From JAAXVQ01 sp964604705 (lineage in GTDB: Bacteria > Oederibacteriota > JAAXVQ01): a stretch of 64,000 nt of DNA. The stretch's first letter is position 1; the number at the start of each line of letters is the position of its first letter. The DNA lies in contig CAZSAP010000009.1 of assembly GCA_964604705.1 (NCBI GenBank), positions 80,791 to 144,790 on the forward strand. Direction: 5' to 3'. This document shows, in pieces, positions 1-7,673 of the stretch. The notes under the pieces were generated by a model. That model made no database searches. It was not told where the DNA came from and was given only the letters and a program-made list of their open reading frames with translations. The position numbers were made by a program, and so were the translations under genes.

Positions 1-1330
1 GCATCATGCCATCGTAATCGTTCAGCGCCACGCCCTTGGCCGCCAACGCTTCCCGTTCTGCCTCGGTCAACCGCGGCTGATATTTTTCGGGATCGGGTTG
101 CACGGTTATTTCTTCAATGTTCCGCGTGTCGGCGTCAACTTCTATGCTGGGCAACACTTTGCGCCCTTCGTAATCGTCACGATGGGCAAACTCGTACCCG
201 GCTGAAAGCGTCTTCATCCCGATCTCATTGAACAAATCCTGATAATGGTGAGCCCGCGAGCCGCCCACAAACATCATGGCGGTTTTTCCTTCGCAACGGG
301 CGCGCACTTCTTTTTGTACGTCCTTGACGGCGGGCATCTCCTCGGCAATGACTTTTTCGATCCGTGCCGTCAGTTCTTTATCCCCGTAATAATCCGCCAA
401 CTTACGCAAGGACTTGGCGGTGCTCTCCGCACCAATGAAATTCACTTTGAACCAGGGAATGCCGTATTTCTTCTCCATCATGTCCGCCATGTAGTTGATG
501 GAGCGGTGACACATAACCATGTTCAAATCGGCCATATGGGCGCTGGCAAACTCGTCGTATACGGAATTGCCCGAAAAGGTCGCCTGCACGGTGATGCCGC
601 ACTTCTCAAAAATACGATCAATCTCAAACGCGTCCCCGCCGATGTTGTACTCACCCAACAGGTTCACCACAAATTTTCCGGCCTTCCGGGTATGATTCAA
701 GCCCACCACATCGGTGAAGACCTTGTTGTTGGCAATGTGATGCCCGGCCGACTGGCTGACGCCCTTGTACCCTTCGCAGGAGAAACCGAAGATGTTGATG
801 TCCGGATATTTCTCCTCCATCTCCCTTGCCACGGAGTGCACATCGTCGCCGATAAGCCCCACAGGGCAGGTGGCATAAATCCCAATGGCCTTTGGATGAA
901 AAATCGCCACCGCTTCATCAATGGCCTGCTTTAATTTCTTCTCACCGCCGAAAATAATCTGTTCCTCCTGCATGTCCGTGGACAGGCAGTAGGTCATGTA
1001 ATTCACGTCTGTCTCTTTTTCCGGCCGCGTCTGATTGCGCCGCGTAAGCCAAGCGTAAAAGCTACAACCAATCGGGCCGTGCACAATATGTACAATGTCT
1101 CGCGTCGGGCCCAACACTACGCCCTTGCATCCCGCATAGCTGCACCCACGCATGGTGATAATGCCTGGAATGGTACGCGTGTTGGCCTTGATCTCCGGCA
1201 CCACATCCCCTTCTTGCACTTGATTGAGAATGATCTGCTTGGCTCGTTTCCGCGCAACCTTCACGGGGTAGGCCTTGAGCATCTCCGCTTTAATCTCTTC
1301 CGCTTGGTTTTTCTTGTCCTGTGCACTCAT
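1..1330 (-). CDS. nifD: Nitrogenase MoFe protein alpha chain NifD (3' end cut by window edge)
   Basis: This is the alpha subunit of the MoFe protein, which holds half of the P-cluster and the FeMo-cofactor. The frame stays open from the ATG at 1330 to the window edge, giving about 443 codons, so the C-terminus is missing. Visible landmarks are the P-cluster cysteines in GCSYAGCKG and HGPIGCSFYAW, the third cysteine in ATCPVGLIGDD, and the FeMo-co cysteine in NMVMCHRSINYM. The homocitrate/FeMo-co histidine near the C-terminus lies outside the window. The P-cluster region reads like Mo-type NifD rather than AnfD or VnfD. An AGGAGA ribosome-binding site precedes the ATG, 12 nt after nifI2. Confidence 0.95.
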   Translation of the reverse strand, partial: MSAQDKKNQAEEIKAEMLKAYPVKVARKRAKQIILNQVQEGDVVPEIKANTRTIPGIITMRGCSYAGCKGVVLGPTRDIVHIVHGPIGCSFYAWLTRRNQTRPEKETDVNYMTYCLSTDMQEEQIIFGGEKKLKQAIDEAVAIFHPKAIGIYATCPVGLIGDDVHSVAREMEEKYPDINIFGFSCEGYKGVSQSAGHHIANNKVFTDVVGLNHTRKAGKFVVNLLGEYNIGGDAFEIDRIFEKCGITVQATFSGNSVYDEFASAHMADLNMVMCHRSINYMADMMEKKYGIPWFKVNFIGAESTAKSLRKLADYYGDKELTARIEKVIAEEMPAVKDVQKEVRARCEGKTAMMFVGGSRAHHYQDLFNEIGMKTLSAGYEFAHRDDYEGRKVLPSIEVDADTRNIEEITVQPDPEKYQPRLTEAEREALAAKGVALNDYDGMM

Positions 1331-1342
1331 GACTGATGTCTC

Positions 1343-1720
1343 CTATTCATCCAAAATCGTATCGCCCTCTTCGCCGGTGCGCACGCGCCAGGCCCCGGTG
1401 ACAGGCAGCACAAAAATTTTTCCGTCCCCGGACTTACCCGTCTGATTGGCCTGAATCAGAGTCTGCACAGTGGTGCCCACCAACTTATCCGGCACCACCA
1501 GGGAGAGCATGCGCTTAGGAATAAGCCGCTGCGTCTGGCCCAATTGTGAAATGGCTTCCTCGTACCCACGTTCAGCGCCCTTGAGGATAGAGAAATCCAC
1601 AATGCCTTTGCCCCGTCCCAGGCATTCACGGGCATGCAAGCTGGAAATCCCGGCATCCGTAAGCGCCTTCTTGGTACTGTTCATTTTATTCTGGCGGATA
1701 AACGCTAAGACCTCTTTCAT
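1343..1720 (-). CDS. nifI2: Nitrogenase-regulating PII-like protein NifI2
   Basis: A 125-residue PII-family protein. With NifI1 it forms a complex that, in methanogens, binds and inhibits the MoFe protein when fixed nitrogen is available and is released by 2-oxoglutarate. It starts MKEVLAFIRQNKMN and carries the PII core motifs LGRGKGIVDF and the C-terminal GDGKIFVLPV. It is longer than ordinary GlnB (112 residues), as usual for NifI2. Its ATG overlaps the nifI1 stop codon as ATGA, so the two are probably translationally coupled and made in similar amounts. Position between nifI1 and nifD supports the assignment over GlnB/GlnK. Confidence 0.93.
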   Translation of the reverse strand: MKEVLAFIRQNKMNSTKKALTDAGISSLHARECLGRGKGIVDFSILKGAERGYEEAISQLGQTQRLIPKRMLSLVVPDKLVGTTVQTLIQANQTGKSGDGKIFVLPVTGAWRVRTGEEGDTILDE

Positions 1721-2073
1721 GGCTTCACCCCGGAGACCACCCCGGCATCCGATTCCTTAACGCCGGAGCTGACGGTATACACTTCTTCTACCGGGGAGAC
1801 AAAAATCTTCCCATCCCCGAAGGACCCTTTGCTGCCAGTACGCGCGGTTTTAATAATCAGATCGACTACCATATCTTTATCTTTATCGGGCACTACCATG
1901 AGCAGTAACTCTTTCGGAATTTCATCATACGTAATCTCACCAATCTTGATGCCGCGTTGCTTACCCCTGCCAACCACGCCCATTTTGGTTACGGCTGGAA
2001 ATCCGGCCTCCATCAGAGCGGCCAACACCTCATCTACTTTTTCCGGTCTTACCACTGCACGAATCATCTGCAT
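1717..2073 (-). CDS. nifI1: Nitrogenase-regulating PII-like protein NifI1
   Basis: A 118-residue PII-family protein and partner of NifI2 in post-translational control of nitrogenase. The PII core is plain: MIRAVVRPEK at the N-terminus, GRGKQRGIKIG, a T-loop with a tyrosine (ITYDEIPKE), and the C-terminal FGDGKIFVSPVEE. The tail after residue 100 is extended, as in other NifI1 proteins. TAGGAGGT sits 7 nt before the chosen ATG; a second ATG two codons later is possible. It follows nifH by 56 nt in the same operon. No amtB lies nearby, which argues against a GlnK role. Confidence 0.93.
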   Translation of the reverse strand: MQMIRAVVRPEKVDEVLAALMEAGFPAVTKMGVVGRGKQRGIKIGEITYDEIPKELLLMVVPDKDKDMVVDLIIKTARTGSKGSFGDGKIFVSPVEEVYTVSSGVKESDAGVVSGVKP

Positions 2074-2129
2074 GACTGTTTACCTCCTAATTGGTCTGCC
2101 CATACCCCACGGGTGAGAGCAACGTTCAT

Positions 2130-2954
2130 TTAACTGGCGATACCATAATCAATCAGTAATTTTTCCAATACGTCCTGGCTCATCGGTTTGGGCACGACGA
2201 ACATTTTATTCTCGTCAATGGCACGCGATAGATTGCGATAATGGTCGGCCTGCGCCGCCGTCGGATCGTACTCAATGACGGTTTTACGATTGATCTCAGC
2301 GCGCTGCACCATGTTGTCACGTGGCACAAAGTAGATCATTTGTGTTCCGAGTGTTTCAGCAAACGCCTTGATCATCGCCTCTTCGTTATCCACCTTGCGG
2401 CTGTTGCAAATGATTCCCCCCAGACGCACACCGCCGCCTTCGGCGAATTTGACAATTCCTTTGCAGATGTTATTGGCCGCATACATGGCCATCATCTCGC
2501 CCGACACCACTATGTAGATTTCCTGGGCCTTTCCTTCACGAATCGGCATGGCAAACCCGCCACAGACAACGTCACCCAATACATCGTAGAACACATAGTC
2601 CAGATTTTCCGATTCATTGTACGCACCCAACTGTTCCAACAAATTAATGGACGTGATAATCCCGCGACCCGCACAACCCACGCCCGGTTCCGGTCCACCT
2701 GACTCTACGCAGATGGTTTTGCCATAGCCACCCTTGCGGATATCCATTAATTCCACATCTTCACCCTCGCTACGCAGGGTGTCCAAAACCGTTTGCTGGG
2801 ACAAACCGCCCAGCAACAACCGGGTGGAATCCGCCTTAGGATCGCAGCCCACCACCATTACTTTCTTTCCCATTTCCGCCAACCCTGCGACAGTGTTCTG
2901 GGTAGTCGTGGATTTTCCAATTCCGCCTTTTCCATAGATCGCTATCTTACGCAT
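2130..2954 (-). CDS. nifH: Nitrogenase iron protein NifH
   Basis: The Fe protein is a homodimeric ATPase that passes electrons from a shared 4Fe-4S cluster to the MoFe protein. At 274 residues it is of normal length. It has the Walker A GKGGIGKS at residues 8-15, the switch region VGCDPKADSTR, and both cluster cysteines (GVGCAGRG and DVVCGGFAMP). The arginine after the first cysteine, the ADP-ribosylation site in DraT/DraG systems, is kept. It is the first gene of the nif operon; a sigma-54 promoter lies 61 nt upstream and AGGAGG precedes the ATG. Confidence 0.98.
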   Translation of the reverse strand: MRKIAIYGKGGIGKSTTTQNTVAGLAEMGKKVMVVGCDPKADSTRLLLGGLSQQTVLDTLRSEGEDVELMDIRKGGYGKTICVESGGPEPGVGCAGRGIITSINLLEQLGAYNESENLDYVFYDVLGDVVCGGFAMPIREGKAQEIYIVVSGEMMAMYAANNICKGIVKFAEGGGVRLGGIICNSRKVDNEEAMIKAFAETLGTQMIYFVPRDNMVQRAEINRKTVIEYDPTAAQADHYRNLSRAIDENKMFVVPKPMSQDVLEKLLIDYGIAS

Positions 2955-3014
2955 GACATCCTCCTGTTTTTTTGAGCTGGAGCTTTACGCATTATTCCCT
3001 GCGCATTGGGTAAA

Positions 3015-3030
3015 TGCAGGAATCATGCCA
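3015..3030 (-). promoter_or_regulatory. Sigma-54 (RpoN) -24/-12 promoter of the nif operon
   Basis: Read on the minus strand the site is TGGCATGATTCCTGCA. It matches TGGCACG-N4-TTGCA at nearly every position, with the diagnostic GG and GC exactly 10 bases apart. The predicted start is near 3004, giving a leader of about 50 nt before nifH. A sigma-54 promoter beside a sigma-54 activator gene fits nif regulation. The canonical NifA binding site TGT-N10-ACA was not found upstream; there is a TGT-N12-ACA at 3077-3094. Confidence 0.85.
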
Positions 3031-3176
3031 GCGGTAAATTTCTAGGCGACTATCTATCTCACAGAGATTTCGGCTTTGTATTATGCGAAAAACATGCCTG
3101 TTTTTTTTATTGCCATTTGAATGATTGTCCCGCGAGGAGAAAGAACCTACCAAAAGGTAGAAAGTCTGAAAGGAAC

Positions 3177-4757
3177 CTACTTTTCCGTAGCTAGCCGAAA
3201 TAATTTAAATTGAATATCGTAGCGATGCACACGCAACCCCATAGCGCGTTCGGTTAGACCCAACACTTTGGCCGCTTTGGCCATATTGCCCTTGGACTCT
3301 TTAAGTGCATCCACGATCATTTCCTTCTCTAAAATATCAATACGTTCCTGAAGCGTCCCAACCATACGCGTACCACTGGAGGTGCTGCTTTGCAAGGTCG
3401 GCGGCAACTGATAGCTCCTGATTACACCATCCTCACATAGCAAGACTGCTCGCTCAATACAGTTTTGCAACTCACGAACGTTCCCCGGCCAATGATACGA
3501 CATGAACATATCAATGGCTGGAGTGGAAATCCGTTTCACTTCGATATTGAACTTCTGCGAAAACTTCTCAATGAAGTAATCCGTTAACAGCGGAATATCG
3601 GTTTTTCTCTCCCGCAAGGGTGGGACCACAATGGGAAATACATTCAACCGATAGTACAGGTCCTGACGAAATTTCTCCTGCTGCATTAATTCTTCTAAGT
3701 TTTTATTGGTCGCAGCAATTATCCGGGTATCAATTTTAATGGGTTGTGCATTCCCCAAGCGCTCCACTTCTTTTTCCTGAAGGACGCGCAATAATTTAGT
3801 CTGTACCAGGGCCGAGACCTCTCCGATCTCATCTAAGAAAATGGAACCACGGTCCGCCAGTTCAAAGCGTCCGGGACGCGCAGATGTCGCTCCGGTAAAG
3901 GCCCCGGCCTCATGTCCGAACAATTCGTTTTCGATAATGCTCTCAGGCAAGGCGGCACAGTTGAACTTAACAAACGGGCGATCCCTACGTTCGCTCAAAT
4001 GATGGATGGCATTGGCCACCAACTCCTTGCCCACACCGCTCTCGCCTAAAATCAGTATCGTAGCATTGGTTTTCGCCACTTTATCGATAAGGCTATACAT
4101 GTCGCGCATGGAACTGGAATTGCCTATAATATTGGGTGGATGAATTTCCTGCGAGAGCGCCTCTCGCAATCTAATGTTTTCATGTTTGAGCCGCAGATTT
4201 TCTTCATGCCCTTTTTCATGTTCCAGGCGATGAATGCTGACTATTTCAGAAATCATGAACGCCACCACGGTCAAAATGCGAGCATCCGCTTCCAACGCAT
4301 CTGCGGTCTCAAAAAACTGTTCTGAACTAAGCGTTCCTAAAACCTGATCATGGTAGGTAATGGGAACACAAATAAACGAAATCGGTACCTTTTCATCGCG
4401 GGCATGGGTGCGGCTCAAAAAGCGTGCTTCTTTGGAAATATCGGGCACTACCAATAATTTGCCTGTTTCAACCACCATACCGGTAATGCCTTCGCCTAAT
4501 TTGTATCGCCCCTTGCTCTGTTGCTGTTTGGACAAGCCATAAGCTTTTTCAATATAAATCTGACCTTCCTCACGATTAAACAGAGTTAATGAGCTGTTGC
4601 GTATTGGAAGATAATCCGCCAACATGCGCATAACATGATCCAACTGATCCTCTAAATCCTTACGCTGATTTAAAAAATCGATCAAATGGGAGAGTAGGGA
4701 AAGAACTTTGTGGTTCTCATTGGCAAGCAGTCCCGGGGCCATGATGTGAGCATCCAT
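3177..4757 (-). CDS. NifA-like sigma-54-dependent transcriptional activator
   Basis: A 526-residue enhancer-binding protein with an N-terminal GAF sensor (about residues 30-185), a central AAA+ domain (about 210-445) and a C-terminal Fis-type helix-turn-helix (about 480-520). The AAA+ part has Walker A GESGVGKE, the sigma-54 contact loop GAFTGA and Walker B FLDEIGE. The HTH reads GNMAKAAKVLGLTERAM, close to that of NifA. No Cys-X4-Cys linker is seen, so direct oxygen sensing like rhizobial NifA is unlikely. It lies directly upstream of the nif operon on the same strand, so nif activation is the best guess; other sigma-54 targets are possible. The start is uncertain: no strong ribosome-binding site, and an alternative ATG at 4742. 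Confidence 0.85.
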   Translation of the reverse strand: MDAHIMAPGLLANENHKVLSLLSHLIDFLNQRKDLEDQLDHVMRMLADYLPIRNSSLTLFNREEGQIYIEKAYGLSKQQQSKGRYKLGEGITGMVVETGKLLVVPDISKEARFLSRTHARDEKVPISFICVPITYHDQVLGTLSSEQFFETADALEADARILTVVAFMISEIVSIHRLEHEKGHEENLRLKHENIRLREALSQEIHPPNIIGNSSSMRDMYSLIDKVAKTNATILILGESGVGKELVANAIHHLSERRDRPFVKFNCAALPESIIENELFGHEAGAFTGATSARPGRFELADRGSIFLDEIGEVSALVQTKLLRVLQEKEVERLGNAQPIKIDTRIIAATNKNLEELMQQEKFRQDLYYRLNVFPIVVPPLRERKTDIPLLTDYFIEKFSQKFNIEVKRISTPAIDMFMSYHWPGNVRELQNCIERAVLLCEDGVIRSYQLPPTLQSSTSSGTRMVGTLQERIDILEKEMIVDALKESKGNMAKAAKVLGLTERAMGLRVHRYDIQFKLFRLATEK

Positions 4758-4967
4758 TCACGATGACGTTTCAAACCTTATTCTATTTCATGCAATTTCC
4801 ATGCCGATCATTGAATCCATCGCGATTCACGAAAACAGCCCTCACAAAAGGAAATTCCGATTTTTGCGGTTTGCCTACCAGCAACACCAAACACAAAATA
4901 ATACATTTTTGTATTTCCGTTGGTTTTTACATCTTTTTTGTAGCTGGGAAGGGTGCGGCGTAATTGG

Positions 4968-5020
4968 CAGAAATAACGCCGCCAGGGAACCGTTGGGACT
5001 CACTGGCAGCGTTATTTCTG
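4968..5020. repeat. 18-bp inverted repeat (stable hairpin) downstream of proS
   Basis: Arms 4968-4985 and 5003-5020 are complementary at 17 of 18 positions around a 17-nt loop. The one mismatch is C-A on the plus strand but G-U on the minus strand, which favours a minus-strand RNA. It begins about 19 nt after the proS stop codon. The minus strand has no T-tract after it, while the plus strand has six T's at 5030-5035. It may act as a 3'-end stabiliser or terminator for proS; the function is not settled. Confidence 0.6.
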
Positions 5021-5038
5021 GGTGGCTGATTTTTTAGT

Positions 5039-6577
5039 TTAATACGATTTTGCCCAAATCACCCGACGCGGACTAGGTTTCCCGCTGAAGGGGCATATCC
5101 CGGGTTCCAGGTCATTGTCCAAAGGAATACAACGCACCGTCACACTCAAATCCTCGCGGATCTTAGCACTCACATCTGCATCTCCGCTGAAATGAGTATA
5201 GGCAAACCCACCATGCACTTCCGGTTTTCCGGCATTTTTCGGTGTAAAGAAGGCATAAAAATCCTCTTTGGTATCCAACCGCACCGTGTTCTCTTGCCGA
5301 AGGTTTAAAGCGCGGGTATATAAATTGCCCTGCATTTCATCCAGGCGTGCGGTAAACGATTGAACAAATTCCTGTCGGGGTACATTCACCCGCTTTTCAT
5401 CGACTTTATCTCGGCGTCCAAGAAAAACCGAGCCTGCGGCCATGTCACGCGGCCCTACTTCGATGGTCATGGGCACGCCTTTTTTAACCCAACGCCAATA
5501 CTTTTCCCCACCCCGACCTTCGCTGGCATCAATGATCACATTCACCTTGCGTCCGTGATACATTTGTCCGCTTAATTCTTGTTTCAGCTGTTCGCAATAC
5601 TCCAACACTTGCGGCTTGGTCTCATCCGTGTGGATCACAGGGAGGATCACCGCGTGGGCCGGTGCCAACTTTGGCGGAAGCACCAGTCCGTTGTCATCGG
5701 CATGGGTCATGATAAGCCCGCCAATCAAACGCGTGGAGACACCCCACGACGTGGTCCATGCCAGCTCTTGCTTCCCTTCCTGATTCAAGAAAAGGATCTC
5801 GGACGCCTTGGAAAAATTCTGCCCCAAAAAGTGAGAGGTTCCGGCTTGAAGCGCCTTTCGGTCCTGCATCATGGCCTCAATGCAATACGTGTTCACGGCG
5901 CCGGGGAAACGCTCATCGGCCGTCTTCTCGCCTTTTAGCACGGGCATGGCCATCCAATTTTCAGCAAAATCCACATAAACATCCAACATGCGCAGCGTCT
6001 CGTCCATGGCTTCTTCGCGGGTCGCGTGTACGGTATGTCCCTCTTGCCACAAAAACTCGGTTGTTCGAAGAAACATGCGCGTGCGCATTTCCCAGCGCAC
6101 CACATTGGCCCATTGATTTATGAGAATGGGCAGGTCGCGGTACGACTGCACCCACTTGGAAAACATAGCGCCAATGATGGTTTCCGACGTAGGGCGCACA
6201 ATCAAGGGTTCTTCCAGCTTGCCGGCCGGAACGAGCTTTCCATCCGGCCCGGCTTGAAGTCGGTGATGCGTCACAACTGCGCATTCCTTGGCAAAGCCAT
6301 CCACATGAGCCGCTTCTTTTTCTAAAAAACTCATCGGAATAAAAAGCGGGAAGTAAGCGTTTTGATGCCCGGTTTCCTTGAATTTGTCATCCAAGGCACG
6401 CTGGATATTTTCCCACAGGGAATACCCCCAGGGCTTAATCACCATACACCCACGTACCGGTGAATTCTCTGCCAGATCGGCCACCTGAACCACCTGTTGG
6501 TACCATTCAGGATAATCTTCCCCGCGGGTGGGTGTAATCGCGGTCTTGGTTTTTGCTTGCCCTTGTGCTTGAGTCAT
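5039..6577 (-). CDS. proS: Prolyl-tRNA synthetase, archaeal/eukaryote-like type without insertion domain
   Basis: Class II synthetase that charges tRNA-Pro with proline in the cytoplasm. The 512-residue protein has the TxE loop RPTSETIIG, motif 2 FLRTTEFLWQEGHT, and the motif 3 region SWGVSTRLIGG. An HGVAH-like anticodon-binding domain follows. The C-terminal part ends in the WAKSY tyrosine typical of the short, type 3 (archaeal/eukaryote-like) ProRS. It lacks the about 180-residue editing insertion of E. coli-type ProRS. It stands alone, with its own candidate promoter at 6670-6698. Confidence 0.95.
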   Translation of the reverse strand: MTQAQGQAKTKTAITPTRGEDYPEWYQQVVQVADLAENSPVRGCMVIKPWGYSLWENIQRALDDKFKETGHQNAYFPLFIPMSFLEKEAAHVDGFAKECAVVTHHRLQAGPDGKLVPAGKLEEPLIVRPTSETIIGAMFSKWVQSYRDLPILINQWANVVRWEMRTRMFLRTTEFLWQEGHTVHATREEAMDETLRMLDVYVDFAENWMAMPVLKGEKTADERFPGAVNTYCIEAMMQDRKALQAGTSHFLGQNFSKASEILFLNQEGKQELAWTTSWGVSTRLIGGLIMTHADDNGLVLPPKLAPAHAVILPVIHTDETKPQVLEYCEQLKQELSGQMYHGRKVNVIIDASEGRGGEKYWRWVKKGVPMTIEVGPRDMAAGSVFLGRRDKVDEKRVNVPRQEFVQSFTARLDEMQGNLYTRALNLRQENTVRLDTKEDFYAFFTPKNAGKPEVHGGFAYTHFSGDADVSAKIREDLSVTVRCIPLDNDLEPGICPFSGKPSPRRVIWAKSY

Positions 6578-6669
6578 AATGATTCTTGTTCCCCTTCATG
6601 CAACAATGTCTTCCGTTACAGCCCCTAGGAACCGCCCGGAACCTACTTTTATCCTAAAACGACTCTCCA

Positions 6670-6698
6670 CCTATACATCATTGTTCTAAGGTTTTCAA
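6670..6698 (-). promoter_or_regulatory. Candidate sigma-70 promoter for proS
   Basis: On the minus strand TTGAAA (6693-6698) and TATAGG (6670-6675) are separated by 17 bases. It would give a leader of about 85 nt before the proS ATG. The -10 is imperfect, so confidence is moderate. Confidence 0.45.
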
Positions 6699-6715
6699 AT
6701 CTTTTCCTTTTCTCC

Positions 6716-6744
6716 TTGCGAACTTGAGCCACCCTCGATATAAA
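6716..6744 (+). promoter_or_regulatory. Candidate sigma-70 promoter for the GNAT-like gene
   Basis: TTGCGA (6716-6721) and TATAAA (6739-6744) are spaced by 17 bases, with a predicted start near 6752. The leader would contain an AAGGAG followed by an ATG at 6776, ahead of the GNAT-like start at 6832. Confidence 0.5.
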
Positions 6745-6831
6745 AAAATTACACTTCTAGGCAAAAGGAGTTATAATGCAATCAGAAATTGATTGGTCGG
6801 ATAGTATTTCTTGCTCCGGGGGGAGAGAAAT

Positions 6832-7647
6832 ATGCATCCTGAACTCCAATCGCAAGCGAATGTCACTTCAACTTTGTACGTCGAAACCGGCGTATACCGC
6901 AAACATTTTCATTCTTCACACACACTGCTGCTCTCCGATAAATTCAATGTCGAGATTGTGTATCGCCCTTACAATGAACCCAATGTTAATTTGGACAATG
7001 AGTTGTGGACCATCTTAATGCGTTCATGTGAAAAAACCGCGGACGAAGAAAATCAATATCGGGAAAAAATCAATATTCGTAAAGTCGCCATCAATGTGGA
7101 TTATTTGATCATCGCCAGTGTGGCCAATCACCTCGTGGCGTTTACCTCCGGTTCGTATGTTTCCGACAATATCTTTTATGTCAATGCGGCCATGGTGCTC
7201 CCCGAGTACCAAACTTCCGGACTCGGCGGTGTCCTCATTTGCTTATTGGCCCTTAAGCCCGTCATGCTCAATCTGCAGCGCAAAACCAACACCTATCTGA
7301 TCTGCCGGACACAAAATCGGAAAGCCGCCAGCATTTTGGTGGGGGGATGCGACAACGCCAAAATTTCTACGGAAAACTTAGATCCTGACGCCGAACATGT
7401 GGTGGAAGAAACCGTTTCATTCCTGCATTGCGATTTCGAGCCCGAAACCGGAATTACCCACAATGTCTATCCGGAGGGGTTGCCCAAGGGCTATGAAATT
7501 CACGACGAACGTATCAATCATGCGTTTGCCCCTTTGGGTCCCACCGATGCCTGCTATGTGCTGGGCATGGCCCGCTTAAATGTCATTGCCCGCCTCTTGC
7601 GCGGACGATTATTTTTAAACCCCCAGCACATTCTTTCCTCGACTTGA
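6832..7647 (+). CDS. Putative GNAT-family N-acetyltransferase
   Basis: About 271 residues. The middle part (VLPEYQTSGLGGVLI followed by RTQNRKAASIL) resembles GNAT motif A, with QxxGxG as the likely acetyl-CoA pyrophosphate-binding loop. The rest is not recognised and the substrate is unknown. I chose the ATG at 6832 because GGGGGGAGA precedes it; an in-frame TTG at 6811 is weaker. A second ATG at 6776, in another frame and with a better AAGGAG, opens an 80-codon overlapping reading frame that may be a leader. It is followed 26 nt later by a histidine kinase gene on the same strand, so they may be co-transcribed. Confidence 0.6.
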   Translation: MHPELQSQANVTSTLYVETGVYRKHFHSSHTLLLSDKFNVEIVYRPYNEPNVNLDNELWTILMRSCEKTADEENQYREKINIRKVAINVDYLIIASVANHLVAFTSGSYVSDNIFYVNAAMVLPEYQTSGLGGVLICLLALKPVMLNLQRKTNTYLICRTQNRKAASILVGGCDNAKISTENLDPDAEHVVEETVSFLHCDFEPETGITHNVYPEGLPKGYEIHDERINHAFAPLGPTDACYVLGMARLNVIARLLRGRLFLNPQHILSST

Positions 7648-7673
7648 AAACCCTATAAAGCGATAATACACAC

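Noticed and set aside
1..1330. NifD as an alternative (AnfD or VnfD) nitrogenase alpha chain
   Set aside because: The P-cluster segment GCSYAGCKG and the CHRSINYM segment read like Mo-type NifD; the AnfD pattern around GCAYCGAKH is absent.
4968..5020. Integron attC site
   Set aside because: The GTTRRRY/RYYYAAC core sites are absent and no integrase or cassettes are near.
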